DNA from: Lachancea mirantina
Taxonomy: Eukaryota; Ascomycota; Saccharomycetes; Saccharomycetales; Saccharomycetaceae
Length of the DNA stretch: 64,000 bases
Assembly: GCA_900074745.1 (NCBI GenBank)
Contig: LT598467.1
Span: 186,001-250,000 of the forward strand
Direction of reading: 5' to 3'
Below the pieces are notes generated by a model that made no database searches, was not told the DNA's origin, and was given only the letters and a program-made list of their open reading frames with translations. How positions within the stretch are numbered: the stretch's first letter is position 1; every line of letters begins with the position of its first letter. The position numbers and the translations under genes are program-made. Positions 46,596 to 56,080 of this stretch are shown one piece after another.

Positions 46596-48968
46596 ATGAG
46601 CTATGACAAGGTACACATCGAAGGGCTTGCTACCAAAGCAATCATAGGCCTGGACTCTTGGGGCAGGAACAGTGTGCAAGATTGCAGCATCACAGCTGAA
46701 ATGGTAACGAATTTTAGAAAAGCTTCAAGCACAGATGATTTGAAGTATTCACTCAATTACGCTGTGATATCAGACGATATATCGAAAAGGGTTGGAGCTC
46801 GCAAAAACCATAAGTCTTTGATGGATCTAGCGAGGGACGTTGGCGGGCATTTGAAGAATAAATACACTGGGATAGAGAGACTGATCTTAACGGCGCAATG
46901 CGCCACAACCCATATCAGAACCGATGACGTGCGAGCAGAAGTGACAATTCCCCCATCAAGCGCAAAGCCTTATAACCTAATACACATTGGAAATCTCAAA
47001 CTTTTGACTTTAATCGGAGTTTTTTCATTTGAAAGGCTCAAAAAACAGTTCGTCACTCTCGAGCTCGATTTACCAGTAAATCAAGAGGAGACCAGTTTTT
47101 CTAGTCATGATGTGATCGAAGAGGTTATCGCGTTTGTCGAAAATTCTAATTTCAAAACCGTAGAGGCGTTAGCCGAGGGCACCGTTCAATTGATTACTCA
47201 AAGACCTTATTTTGAGGAGAACAACCAGCTTCCAGTAACCGTCAAAGTCATCAAACTGAATGCTATCACTTCAACTAGAGGTGTTGGTGTGAGCTGCACA
47301 AGAAGACAATGCGAATTTGAAGGTTTCCCTGCAATTGAAATTCCGTCTGCTTCACAAGCCCATATTTCGAAGTTCGATCTACCGGTTCCACAAGAGTTTA
47401 AGAATCTGTCTCAGAATCGCTACATCGCGTATGTCGCTTATGGGTCTAATGTGGGCGACAGATTCTTTAATATCCTAAAAGCTATTGAATTGATTAATTC
47501 AAGTAAGCATTCAAAAGTCACTCGTGTATCCTCGCTTTTCCAGAGTGAGCCAATGTACTTTACTGACCAGAATACTTTCTTGAACGGTTGTCTCGAATTG
47601 GAGACGTCTTTGTCACCCCATGCGCTTTTGAAGTTTTGCAAAGAAATCGAGTACGATGAGTTGAAAAGAGTTAAACAATTCGACAATGGTCCTCGTAGCA
47701 TTGATCTGGATATCATTTTATTCAAAAGTGGCGAAGAAGAACATGTTTTAGTGAATGATGATCAGTTAACGATACCACACCCAAGGTTGCATGAGAGATC
47801 CTTTGTTATGGAACCTTTATGTGAACTGGTTGGCCATGCAGAGCTTCATCCTATCACAGCAGAGCCAATTTTCAATCATCTTATTAATCTTTATGCAAAG
47901 AGCAATGCCGAAGACGTCTTGTGGAGATTGATACCACTGCCCGCTAGAGGAGGTAAAGAACGCTTCCTTAAATTTAAGTCTGTGACGGTTGTTGACGAAA
48001 TGACTGGATTTCATACAACCAAAAGCGTGTCTTCCGCATATGTCATGGGAATACTGAACGTCACTCCAGATTCTTTTTCAGATGGCGGTCTACTGCAAGG
48101 GGAATTGGATTCTCAACTCGAGCGTACCAAACAAATGGTAATGGATGTCCTTGATAAATGTGAGAGTGTGATTTTGGATGTTGGCGGATGTTCGACGAGA
48201 CCAAATTCTGAACAAGCAAGTGCTGCGGAGGAGTTGAATCGTGCAATACCTCTAGTTCAAGCAATCAGGTCTTGCAAAGATTTTCCTAACGAAAAAGTTT
48301 TCATTTCGGTCGACACCTACCGGGCTGAAGTAGCCCTTAAGGCGATCGAAGCCGGAGCAGACATTATCAACGACATTTCAGGTGGGAAATTTGACGCTGA
48401 AATGTTTTCTCTTATCGCAAACCACCCAACAGTCGCTTACGTCTTGTCACATACAAGAGGTAATATCAGAACTATGTCCTCGAAGACAGATTATGCTTCC
48501 ACAGACTTGACCGATGGGTCTCATGAATATATCTTTGCACAAGATTCGAGTGATGCAAGTTCAGCATTCATAAGGACGATAGCTAAAGAAACTGCAGAGC
48601 AATATAGAAAAGCCTTGGACGACAATGTCAAGAGATGGCAAATTATAATTGATCCCGGCATTGGTTTTGCGAAGAAGTCGGCACAGAATTTGCGTTTGAT
48701 AAAGCATGTTGAGGATTTGAAAAACTACAGCTATCAGTGCCCAAAGCATTTTACGACGTTCAGAAATTTACCCGTTTTAGTTGGGCCTTCTCGAAAGAAG
48801 TTCATCGGCGAAATTACTGGAGATGAGAAACCCTCCGATCGAGATTTCGCGACGGGCGCTCTGAGTGCTTCGTGTGTTGGCTTTGGTGCTGATATTGTCA
48901 GAGTGCACGACGCCAAAAACTGTAGTAAAACCATAAAACTCGCCAACGCTCTTTACAGGCAAGTCTGA
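46596..48968 (+). CDS. FOL1: Trifunctional folate enzyme Fol1 (DHNA / HPPK / DHPS)
   Basis: 790 residues from ATG 46596 (S. cerevisiae 824). It carries three consecutive steps of folate synthesis. Residues about 1-260 are two dihydroneopterin aldolase-like units (VHIEGLATKAIIGLDSWGR; HIGNLKLLTLIGVFSFER). Residues about 275-410 are the hydroxymethyl-dihydropterin pyrophosphokinase (AYVAYGSNVGDRFFN, GPRSIDLDIILF, IPHPRLHERSFV). Residues about 480-790 are dihydropteroate synthase (YVMGILNVTPDSFSDGG, ISVDTYRAEVA, GADIINDISGG). The open frame continues upstream for 75 codons rich in Arg/Lys and Leu, like a mitochondrial presequence, but contains no usable ATG; a TTG at 46380 has an A at -3. The short form is certain; a longer mitochondrial form is possible. 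Confidence 0.95.
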   Translation: MSYDKVHIEGLATKAIIGLDSWGRNSVQDCSITAEMVTNFRKASSTDDLKYSLNYAVISDDISKRVGARKNHKSLMDLARDVGGHLKNKYTGIERLILTAQCATTHIRTDDVRAEVTIPPSSAKPYNLIHIGNLKLLTLIGVFSFERLKKQFVTLELDLPVNQEETSFSSHDVIEEVIAFVENSNFKTVEALAEGTVQLITQRPYFEENNQLPVTVKVIKLNAITSTRGVGVSCTRRQCEFEGFPAIEIPSASQAHISKFDLPVPQEFKNLSQNRYIAYVAYGSNVGDRFFNILKAIELINSSKHSKVTRVSSLFQSEPMYFTDQNTFLNGCLELETSLSPHALLKFCKEIEYDELKRVKQFDNGPRSIDLDIILFKSGEEEHVLVNDDQLTIPHPRLHERSFVMEPLCELVGHAELHPITAEPIFNHLINLYAKSNAEDVLWRLIPLPARGGKERFLKFKSVTVVDEMTGFHTTKSVSSAYVMGILNVTPDSFSDGGLLQGELDSQLERTKQMVMDVLDKCESVILDVGGCSTRPNSEQASAAEELNRAIPLVQAIRSCKDFPNEKVFISVDTYRAEVALKAIEAGADIINDISGGKFDAEMFSLIANHPTVAYVLSHTRGNIRTMSSKTDYASTDLTDGSHEYIFAQDSSDASSAFIRTIAKETAEQYRKALDDNVKRWQIIIDPGIGFAKKSAQNLRLIKHVEDLKNYSYQCPKHFTTFRNLPVLVGPSRKKFIGEITGDEKPSDRDFATGALSASCVGFGADIVRVHDAKNCSKTIKLANALYRQV

Positions 48969-49180
48969 ATTTGATGAGATTCATGCTGCGAGATCAAACA
49001 GATCTAAATGACAGTGCTTTCGTAAGCTTTACCATTCAAAGCGAAAAATTACATTGATTTCTACAACCATAGTCTAATCTAAACCCACCACAAACTCAAA
49101 AAGAAGCGCTATACAGGGACCAGAAAAAAAAAGACCTCAAGTTTTGGTAATGAAACGTTTAATTTACTCTCGCGCAACTC

Positions 49181-49675
49181 CTAATGCACAGGACAGTCCC
49201 TGGAAATGTGGCCTGACTCGTTGCAGTTGTAACAAGTCTTCTCAGAAGACCCATTTGGACAGTCTCTGGAAATGTGTCCAACTCTGCCACATGCATAGCA
49301 TTTGGCGTCGGATTGCAAGCAATCTTTGGCCATGTGGTTAGGACCCCCACATCTGTAGCAAGAAACCTTGTTAAGTCTTGGCGCAGGCGCAGCAGCAGCT
49401 CCTCCAAATCTTGGCTTTCTGGGGTCAGCACAGTCCCTAGAAATATGACCAGTCATATTACAGTTGTAACATCTTTGAACATTACACTCCGACTTGACAT
49501 GACCGGTCTCACCACAGTTGTAGCATTGTTTGTGCTCTACAGTCTTTGGTAGCGTGCACTCCGATTGCACATGACCAGGCTGGTTACAGTTGTAGCACAA
49601 TCTTTCAGATTCACAGTCTTCGGCCAAGTGCCCAATCTTCCCACAAACGTAACAGGCTTTCTGAGATGCTGACAT
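49181..49675 (-). CDS. GIS2: Gis2, CCHC zinc-knuckle RNA-binding protein
   Basis: 164 residues (S. cerevisiae 153), the yeast CNBP homologue. It binds mRNAs and translation factors and enters stress granules and P bodies. Seven CCHC knuckles (Cx2Cx4Hx4C) run through the whole chain: CYVCGKIGHLAEDC, CYNCNQPGHVQSEC, CYNCGETGHVKSEC, CYNCNMTGHISRDC, CYRCGGPNHMAKDC, CYACGRVGHISRDC, CYNCNESGHISRDC. An Ala/Pro-rich linker (GGAAAAPAP) separates knuckles four and five. FOL1 is convergent with it, 212 bp away. Confidence 0.98.
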   Translation of the reverse strand: MSASQKACYVCGKIGHLAEDCESERLCYNCNQPGHVQSECTLPKTVEHKQCYNCGETGHVKSECNVQRCYNCNMTGHISRDCADPRKPRFGGAAAAPAPRLNKVSCYRCGGPNHMAKDCLQSDAKCYACGRVGHISRDCPNGSSEKTCYNCNESGHISRDCPVH

Positions 49676-50102
49676 CGCTAACTTTCTCTCTTAATCTTCC
49701 CTATCGACTGATATGCAGATTGTCATCTCCAAATGCGCATCGATCGCTTTATGTCCAAGAAAATTTTTTCCGATGATCCGAAAATTAAAGATATGTCATT
49801 GTGTACGCTTGTATCATGTGATTTGATATTTTGCTTTCGTCATGTGACTTTGATTTCCAAAATGATTTGAACATGACTTTAGAGAGATGAAGTATTGGCC
49901 CAGCTCAAAAGCTTCTATGGCATTTTCATCCTCTTGGAATAAATCTCTTCGTATCTCATTCCACAAAAGTCATTTTGTTTACAACATTTTGTTTACAACA
50001 TTTTGTTTACAACATTTTTTTTCCACTGTGAAGATTACCTTGTGCCGTTTTTATATGGAAACCGGAAACCTGCAAGGTATGCATGCAAAGATCGGCGTGA
50101 AA
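49676..50102. other. GIS2 promoter region
   Basis: 427 bp between the GIS2 start and the RTC4 stop. It has two TCATGTGA sites at 49814-49821 and 49840-49847 (each is RTCACATG-like on the other strand, a Cbf1-type match), both followed by a TTTGAT-like stretch. A 14-bp tandem repeat lies at 49971-50012 (separate entry). No gene seen. Confidence 0.6.
49971..50012. repeat. Three tandem copies of CATTTTGTTTACAA with forkhead sites
   Basis: Three perfect 14-bp copies (49971-49984, 49985-49998, 49999-50012), then a partial fourth starting CATTTT at 50013. Each copy contains TTGTTTAC, the reverse of the forkhead consensus GTAAACAA. The array lies about 300-340 bp upstream of GIS2 and 90-130 bp downstream of the RTC4 stop. 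Confidence 0.9.
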
Positions 50103-51134
50103 TTAGGTAGAATTTCGATAAGTCATGCTTGAGTACTCTGGTCCAAGGCCGAGCTTTACAAGTTCATCTTGCTCAATGGCCACCTCCCATGTCTCGAGCG
50201 GGTCGTTATCCGCTACAATGAGACCAAAGTCTCGTGTGCTCTCCATTACGTCCCATGCGTCATCCACAGAAGAGAGCCGCATCTGCTTTTGGCATAGAGC
50301 GCTGAGAACTTCTGGCGCCAGGACACATTGTGCGAAATCCCTTGGGCCCCACCACTGTAGTACTGGATTCTTGTTGAAAGTTAGAAGGTCCTGAAAGTGT
50401 GTGAAGATCTCATTTGCAACTCGCAATTGACGGCGAAGTCCATAGAAACCTGCCACGAATTTTCGATGATCAAGTTGGCGAAATTCCTGGATACTCATAA
50501 TCGCGCGCTTCGACTTCCGCTGAGCCGAGCGCGCTTCGTTATAGAACAAAGATGGTCTTTTGCCCGAGAGAATTTCAACTACTATCGGCAAATGCTCCTC
50601 GATCGCAGTAACGAGGTCTGCAGCAAACATTGCACTAGGTATCTGACTCCTCTTAGCCGTTTCACGACGTAGCTCTAAAATCGCTTCGAATTTTGCAAGT
50701 CCCGATTCATGATTTTGCACAGCAAGAGTAATTGGATCTAAGACTTTGGATTTGGCCGTAACGCTGTCGAGTTCTCGTTCTCGCTGGTCCTGCTCGTCGA
50801 ACATCTGTTTCACCCTTTTCCTAGCCTGTTCGTACTCGTCCAGCTGCTGAAATTTGTCGAGATCGCTCTGGTTCAGTTCCTCCAGTTCCTTGACCTCGAC
50901 GTCACTCCCACTGTTTGGGAAAAGCGTAAGCGAGTCATCTGTATCTGACGAAAGCTCAAAACTTCGCTTAACATTTTGACGGCACTGTTTCAGAGTCAAT
51001 TCGTCTTGGCGATTGGAAACCGAATCTTTTTCAATAAATTCCTGGTTGAGCTTTTCGTTCCCCGTAGTTTCATGAGAAACGTCCTCTCCCTGTTCTTGCT
51101 CTTCTTCTTCGCTGGATCTTTCGCCGTTAGTCAT
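50103..51134 (-). CDS. RTC4: Rtc4-family protein
   Basis: 343 residues (S. cerevisiae 401). The function is poorly known; the S. cerevisiae gene was named from a screen for suppressors or modifiers of cdc13-1, a telomere-capping mutant. The N-terminal 90 residues are acidic and Ser-rich. The C-terminal half is the RTC4-like domain: RSQIPSAMFAADLVTAIEE, MSIQEFRQLDHRKFVAGFYG, FAQCVLAPEVLSALCQKQM, DDAWDVMESTRDFGLIVADND. It lies between GIS2 and TEX1, as in S. cerevisiae, which supports the name. ATG 51134 is clear. Confidence 0.92.
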   Translation of the reverse strand: MTNGERSSEEEEQEQGEDVSHETTGNEKLNQEFIEKDSVSNRQDELTLKQCRQNVKRSFELSSDTDDSLTLFPNSGSDVEVKELEELNQSDLDKFQQLDEYEQARKRVKQMFDEQDQRERELDSVTAKSKVLDPITLAVQNHESGLAKFEAILELRRETAKRSQIPSAMFAADLVTAIEEHLPIVVEILSGKRPSLFYNEARSAQRKSKRAIMSIQEFRQLDHRKFVAGFYGLRRQLRVANEIFTHFQDLLTFNKNPVLQWWGPRDFAQCVLAPEVLSALCQKQMRLSSVDDAWDVMESTRDFGLIVADNDPLETWEVAIEQDELVKLGLGPEYSSMTYRNST

Positions 51135-51807
51135 CGTTGCGTATTAAAAGTCACCACTCGTCACCTCAGTCTAGCCCTTAAACGTTTTCTTCAAATCGAA
51201 CCAGTGTAGATCAGGTTGTCCCTTCCGAAGAGATCATTAAATTAAACAATGTTCACAATTCAAGCTCAGTAACTTGTTTTTAACCATGAAAAACGGTAGA
51301 TTAGAACACGCTGAAAATGCCGAAAAGACTGATGGCTTGTAGAGGTCAGCCAGGTCAATGGTTAATTCTTCGTTCCTTGATCTTTGTTCAGCATGTGCTT
51401 TGATTTCAACACACATTTCTACATATAAAAAAGGCTACAATTCATCTAAGATCATCATCGTCGACAAGGAACAGGATATCCATTAAACTTTTAATTCAGT
51501 GACAATCACCCTCAAATTATCGCCAATCTTCGTCAAACTCTAGCATAGTTGACTGGGAAAGTAGCTCTAAATTCAATTAATTTTTGTTTCTGTTGTTTGT
51601 CCTTGTATGCCATTGACGTTCGGTGGTTCACTATATGGAAAAGAAGAGATAAATTTTGATCCATCTGATAGACAGTCAAAAAAAAAACGAGCGTCAGTTG
51701 AATACACCGTTTCTCTGTGTTTGCTGTTGTCAATTTGACTAAAATTTTAGGAACCTGGACGAAGCTGTTTGGACTGTGTATATGGCTGAATCTCTGAAGT
51801 GACAGTT
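51135..51807. other. RTC4-TEX1 divergent region
   Basis: 673 bp between divergent starts. A TATA-like ATATAAAAAAGG is near 51422. A six-codon upstream frame precedes TEX1 (separate entry). Nothing else of note was recognised. Confidence 0.55.
51782..51802 (+). promoter_or_regulatory. Short upstream ORF in the TEX1 leader
   Basis: ATG at 51782 encodes six residues (MAESLK) and stops at 51802, five bases before the TEX1 ATG at 51808. If it lies in the mRNA it should reduce or gate TEX1 translation. The transcript start is unknown. Confidence 0.4.
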
Positions 51808-53061
51808 ATGAGCTCTGGGACAAAACTCAGCGAATCTAGCACTACCGTAGTGAAAAACTATCAAGAGGCCATTAGAGACTTGTACAGGGATTCCTTTCTC
51901 AAATTTGACCAAAAACAATACCACGATGAGCACTTCCAGCATACTGACTCGAAATTAACAAGATTTAAAACTTCAAAAGCCGGCAATCCGGTTCTGGACT
52001 TGCAGTTCAACCGTAAAGGCAGTTTTTTGGCTTATAGTCGTTGTGACGGGTCCATAAATTTTTGGAACAGGACGTCTGTTGGTACGCCTCGTCATACGTA
52101 TGTCCAATGTGATCCGGACATCAAAATGTACACATTGACTTGGAACCCATCAGATGAATATCAGCTGGCAACGACGTCGGGAACAGATTCTATAACAGTC
52201 TGGGATGCGTTGACGGCTACTGTGTGGCGAGTTTTTGAGGTTGAGAAGGATGCTAAGATGAGGTTGGCTAGCTATGATCCGGAGGGGAAATGGCTAGCCA
52301 CAGTACTGGAACCAAATCGCGTACAAATGCTCGACGTCGAAAATGAATATTCTTTGCTTTATGAATATCGAGGCAACACTGTCACGCCAGAGATCGAAGC
52401 ACCCACTGTTGCGTCCTTGGCTTGGAACAATGACGGTAGCATCCTTCTGTGTGGATACGACGACGGTAAAATCGACGTTCTTCAAGTTAGTAGCTCCGAA
52501 ATCACAAAACTTATCACATTAAATGGTCATATGGGATGCATAACGTCGATGAGTTTTGACCCGCAAGACCGGTTCTTTGTTGTTGGTAGCGAAGACACCA
52601 TGTGTACCATTTGGGATTTGGAATCTCTATGCTGTGTACGTGTCATTGAGGCATGTCAGGAGCCGATTTTGAGCATTGACGTGAGTCGAGATGGATTCTG
52701 CGTTGCGATCGTTACCGAAAATTCAGCAAACATCTATTCTGCGGTCGCCGGCGAGTTATTGTACGAGGTACCATCGGAATTCCTTCCAGCTACACGACTG
52801 AAATTTGTTCCAGATCAAGAGGAGTTTGCTTTGAGTGCAAAAGCAGGTTTGGTAACGGAGTTTGTTGTTCCCAAGGCAATTGGCGTTTCTCGACCCTTTG
52901 CAACGGATGTTCACAAAGAGTCGCAACTGCGCCAGAGTAATAGAGGTCCCTCAATAAATAATCGTCTCCAGCCCAAATCGCGATACACCGATGAGGAATC
53001 CAGATTGCCTAGACGAAATGCGAGCAACCGTCGGTCTAATGCAAGAAAATTTCAGCTATAG
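51808..53061 (+). CDS. TEX1: Tex1, WD40 subunit of THO/TREX
   Basis: 417 residues from ATG 51808 (S. cerevisiae 422). Tex1 belongs to the THO/TREX complex that couples transcription to mRNA export. WD-repeat signatures occur along the chain: VLDLQFNRKGSFLAYSRCDGSINFW, cited by its ends (VLDLQFNRK, DGSINFW), then MYTLTWNPSDEYQLATTSG, VASLAWNNDGSILLCGYDD, ITSMSFDPQDRFFVVGSED and ILSIDVSRDGFCVAIV. A basic Ser/Arg-rich tail follows (RRNASNRRSNARKF). A GTG three codons upstream is not used. Confidence 0.94.
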   Translation: MSSGTKLSESSTTVVKNYQEAIRDLYRDSFLKFDQKQYHDEHFQHTDSKLTRFKTSKAGNPVLDLQFNRKGSFLAYSRCDGSINFWNRTSVGTPRHTYVQCDPDIKMYTLTWNPSDEYQLATTSGTDSITVWDALTATVWRVFEVEKDAKMRLASYDPEGKWLATVLEPNRVQMLDVENEYSLLYEYRGNTVTPEIEAPTVASLAWNNDGSILLCGYDDGKIDVLQVSSSEITKLITLNGHMGCITSMSFDPQDRFFVVGSEDTMCTIWDLESLCCVRVIEACQEPILSIDVSRDGFCVAIVTENSANIYSAVAGELLYEVPSEFLPATRLKFVPDQEEFALSAKAGLVTEFVVPKAIGVSRPFATDVHKESQLRQSNRGPSINNRLQPKSRYTDEESRLPRRNASNRRSNARKFQL

Positions 53062-53137
53062 AAGTTTATTTACAGAGGGAATTTCGCTATGTACAGACAA
53101 CAGGGATTTGTAAAAATGACACAATGGGCCAGCACCT

Positions 53138-53986
53138 TCAAACGTCTGATAGCAAGCAGGAGAGCTCTTCGAAATACGGCTTTTGCACATGGTTCTGTAT
53201 TTCTTCCTTTGTCAACCACGCGAAGCCTGTGTATTCCTTAGTGTTTTGTAATACAAATTTGCCTGCAACAATATGTGATTTAATGAAAAATTCAGCCGTT
53301 TTGGAATCAGCGAGTACCGCTGCGGGGGTCCGCGAGACTGTCCAAGTATTAATGTTCTCTCCACCTATGGATCTTAGTCCATGTTCGGCAATATCATGTA
53401 ATGGCAAATTCTCGTTAGACCTATGATCAGATTTCGTCTTAAAGCTCGGAAAGGCCCATTCACCGTTTGTTCTTTTCAATAAAAGATACAGAGTCCTGCT
53501 CAGACTTCTTTCAAGACTCGTCAGATCACCCTTCCTGTCGGCCTCTGTCACTCTGGAGTTTGGAGTAATGGGTCTCGAAAGATCTTCTGATGAGCCATCG
53601 CCTTCACTCCCCACACTTGCTTCGCTCGGTAACTTGATGTCTTGTTTTATTCTTCTTTCTCTGTTGTGTCTCACGTCTGGAACACCTTTTGGAAACCAAA
53701 CCCCAGGCTGCTTGCTAACCGGACCCTTTTGAAGCGCCAAAAACCGTCGTTCCGCTAACGTTCCCTTTTTGTAGTAGAAATACTGTGGGAAAGTCCACAT
53801 AAGTCTGCGTTCTAACTCGCTCTGGTATTCGTAGTATTGGCTTTCCAATTTACTCAATTCCTTTGTCACAATTGGAGTTCGTGATATAATAATACCCGCT
53901 TTCACATTCGGAGGCGTTGCAGACGTTGCTAAACCCCTTTTAATCAAGTTTCTAAGAGCCATGGCCTGTGCAATTGGCCTAGCCAT
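53138..53986 (-). CDS. MRPL17: Mitochondrial ribosomal protein mL46 (Mrpl17)
   Basis: 282 residues from ATG 53986 (S. cerevisiae 281). It is a large-subunit mitoribosomal protein with a degenerate Nudix-like fold. The N-terminus MARPIAQAMALRNLIKRGLATSA is a clear matrix presequence, with an RGLAT-type processing region. The family core YEYQSELERRLMWTFPQYFYYKKGT, cited by its ends (YEYQSELERR, WTFPQYFYYKKGT), is followed by LAERRFLALQKGP and GVWFPKGVPDVRHNRERR. A Nudix-like C-terminal half has PLHDIAEHGLRSIGG. The frame opens eight codons further to a TTG. It is convergent with TEX1, 76 bp apart. Confidence 0.95.
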   Translation of the reverse strand: MARPIAQAMALRNLIKRGLATSATPPNVKAGIIISRTPIVTKELSKLESQYYEYQSELERRLMWTFPQYFYYKKGTLAERRFLALQKGPVSKQPGVWFPKGVPDVRHNRERRIKQDIKLPSEASVGSEGDGSSEDLSRPITPNSRVTEADRKGDLTSLERSLSRTLYLLLKRTNGEWAFPSFKTKSDHRSNENLPLHDIAEHGLRSIGGENINTWTVSRTPAAVLADSKTAEFFIKSHIVAGKFVLQNTKEYTGFAWLTKEEIQNHVQKPYFEELSCLLSDV

Positions 53987-54277
53987 TGGTTTACAATAAA
54001 CTGAAGCCAATGCCCTTTCATCAAGATCCTGAGTGAAATTTTTCAGCTCGAAGTTCGTTTCGTGAAAAACAACACTTTGATCTCATGGTACTTATTATGG
54101 TTAACTACTCATCAAGAGCTACCCATAAGAGGGCCAATAGCACCAAATTTTGATCGAAATCACGTAGATTCCTTGAATATCATGGTGTCGATACTTAAAT
54201 GATCTCACATTCGTAGTACAAATGAACTGAGGTAGAAATGGATCTGTGGAACGTCCACATCCGTTTGCTTCATATTA

Positions 54278-55270
54278 TCAAGCGGAAGGAGCATTAGTAC
54301 CACCACGGTGATTGAGCATACTCATGAGAGAGTTCAGTTGAGCCGTTGGATCGAACTGTGGTTGGGCATTTTGCGCCGCCTGCGGAGCGCGATTAGAGCT
54401 GTACATGTTCGGCACTGCAGGCACTGCTTGTAGTTGCGGTACTGGTGGCATTCCATATGATTGTACTGGTTGGGCCCCATTATACATGACTGGAAATTGT
54501 TGCACCGGCATAGATGTCGTTGTGCTGCTCAAATTGCCGTACATTTGTGCCTGGTTTGGAGACTGCCGAAATCCGGTATTCCTGCTCGTTCTGCCAGATT
54601 TCGGCCCATTTCTTCCACTGTCCGTTGGCATTTTTTGGGAAATGGCTTTGGAAGACACACCTTCTCCAACTACAATGTCTGGTTCTTCAAAGACCATTCC
54701 AGCCTGTAATGGACGACCGCCTGTACCTCCCCATTCTGCGCTAACCGACCATTTCTTGTCCGCATCTGTGAGACGGTGAAGCGGAATGATACTGTAACCA
54801 TGCTGGTAATCGCAGCAGTCCCTTGGACCAAATCCAACGCCCCACCTGGTACGTAGAGGAGAGGCTCCATCTTTGTTGAAGTTTTTTAAGACATTTTCGG
54901 CTTCTTGTCTCGAATACACCTTGACAAAGGCGTGTTTCCTTGAGCTGTTCAAAATGACGCTCTGTACTTCTCCGTAAGGTCGAAGAACCGTGGCAATGTC
55001 GTATTCCCGCATCGAGGGTGGAACACCACCAACAAATAAGGTACGGCTGTAGACTTTTATGTTGTCAGGAGGCACAGAGGCATCGTATGACATGGGTTTC
55101 GGCCTGAAATGCAAGTTGCTTGGAACGTTGGTTTCATCGGGGTAAAGATGATGGTTGTTTGCAGCGCTTGGGCCCTCTTGTCTGTGCTGGTCACGTCTTG
55201 GAGGACTTCTGGATCTGTTTCTTCTGGTTGAAGATTGCCCATACCGGTCGCGCCTATCAGCTCTACTGTT

Positions 55271-55306
<36 letters not shown>

Positions 55307-56080
55307 ATACTGTTGCTGTTGCTGCTGCTGCTGATACTGTTGCTGCTGCTGTTGCTGAGGAGCAGGCTCTTGAACCGGTGCTACATAAACATTCGCAGTG
55401 ATGACGTTTTGGTTTTTTTGCTGTTGGACTTCCACAAGTAATTTAAAGAGCGCAGCCTGTTGGCTCGCCAAATCGGTCGATTCAAGACCTTCTGGTAAGC
55501 CGACAGAAGGCAAGTCCTGAACGGGACGCAAATTCTTCAAGATATGCCGGCATCTGTCCTCAGGATTCTCTGGCAGAAGTCCTTGAGCAAATTCTTCGGC
55601 GGCAGAGCCCGTCGCATTTGTGTCCATGGCGAAATACTTGGACCGCACAGCATTCAAGTAGCCCTTTTGGAAAAGACCGCTGCGATCCCAGATATCGATC
55701 AAAGTCCGGATCTTTTCTTTGTGTTCCTCGCTGCTTTTGCTGATTGCGTCTCCCAAAAGTTCCTTGATGGACTCGCCTAAGGTATATACACCATGCGCAC
55801 AAGATCCTATCTTAGCATTAGAGTTGATGTATTCGTCACGGGCCCTTGCTTGCTCCAAATACGCTCTACCGATAGAATCTATAATGTACAAGGACCCCAA
55901 CTTGTGAGTATCGGGGCACTGCCGAGAGTATTCTATTATCATCTCCACCAAAGCGTCTCCATCTTTAACGTGATCAAGGGCGTACGCGGTTAGTTTCTTG
56001 ATACGAGACCCAGAAATACCAGATTTCAGCTCCTTGAAAGATTCAAGAGTTGCTACAAACTCTTCGTGTCCGCTTTCCAT
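54278..56080 (-). CDS. NRD1: Nrd1, RNA-binding termination factor
   Basis: 600 residues from ATG 56080 (S. cerevisiae 575). With Nab3 and Sen1 it ends non-coding and short RNA polymerase II transcripts and passes them to the exosome. A CTD-interacting domain fills about 1-150 (SGSRIKKLTAYALDHV, SLYIIDSIGRAYLEQAR). The Nab3-contact region follows. A poly-Gln tract lies at about 242-270, then an RS/RD-like basic segment (STRRNRSRSPPRRD). The RRM lies at about 339-400 (RTLFVGGVPPSMREYDIATVL, HAFVKVYSRQEAENVL), with the flanking conserved RWGVGFGPRDCCDYQHGYS. The tail is Pro/Gln-rich. A GTG nine codons upstream is not used. It is divergent from RAD50. Confidence 0.96.
55271..55357 (-). repeat. 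Poly-glutamine coding tract in NRD1
   Basis: 29 codons giving Q7-Y-Q8-Y-Q12, written with mixed CAA and CAG, so it is an amino-acid-level repeat as well as a trinucleotide array. Length is likely variable between strains. Confidence 0.9.

Noticed and set aside
55120-55441. Leu/Val-rich open frames opposite the NRD1 poly-Gln tract
   Set aside because: They are the reverse complement of CAG/CAA repeats, not genes.
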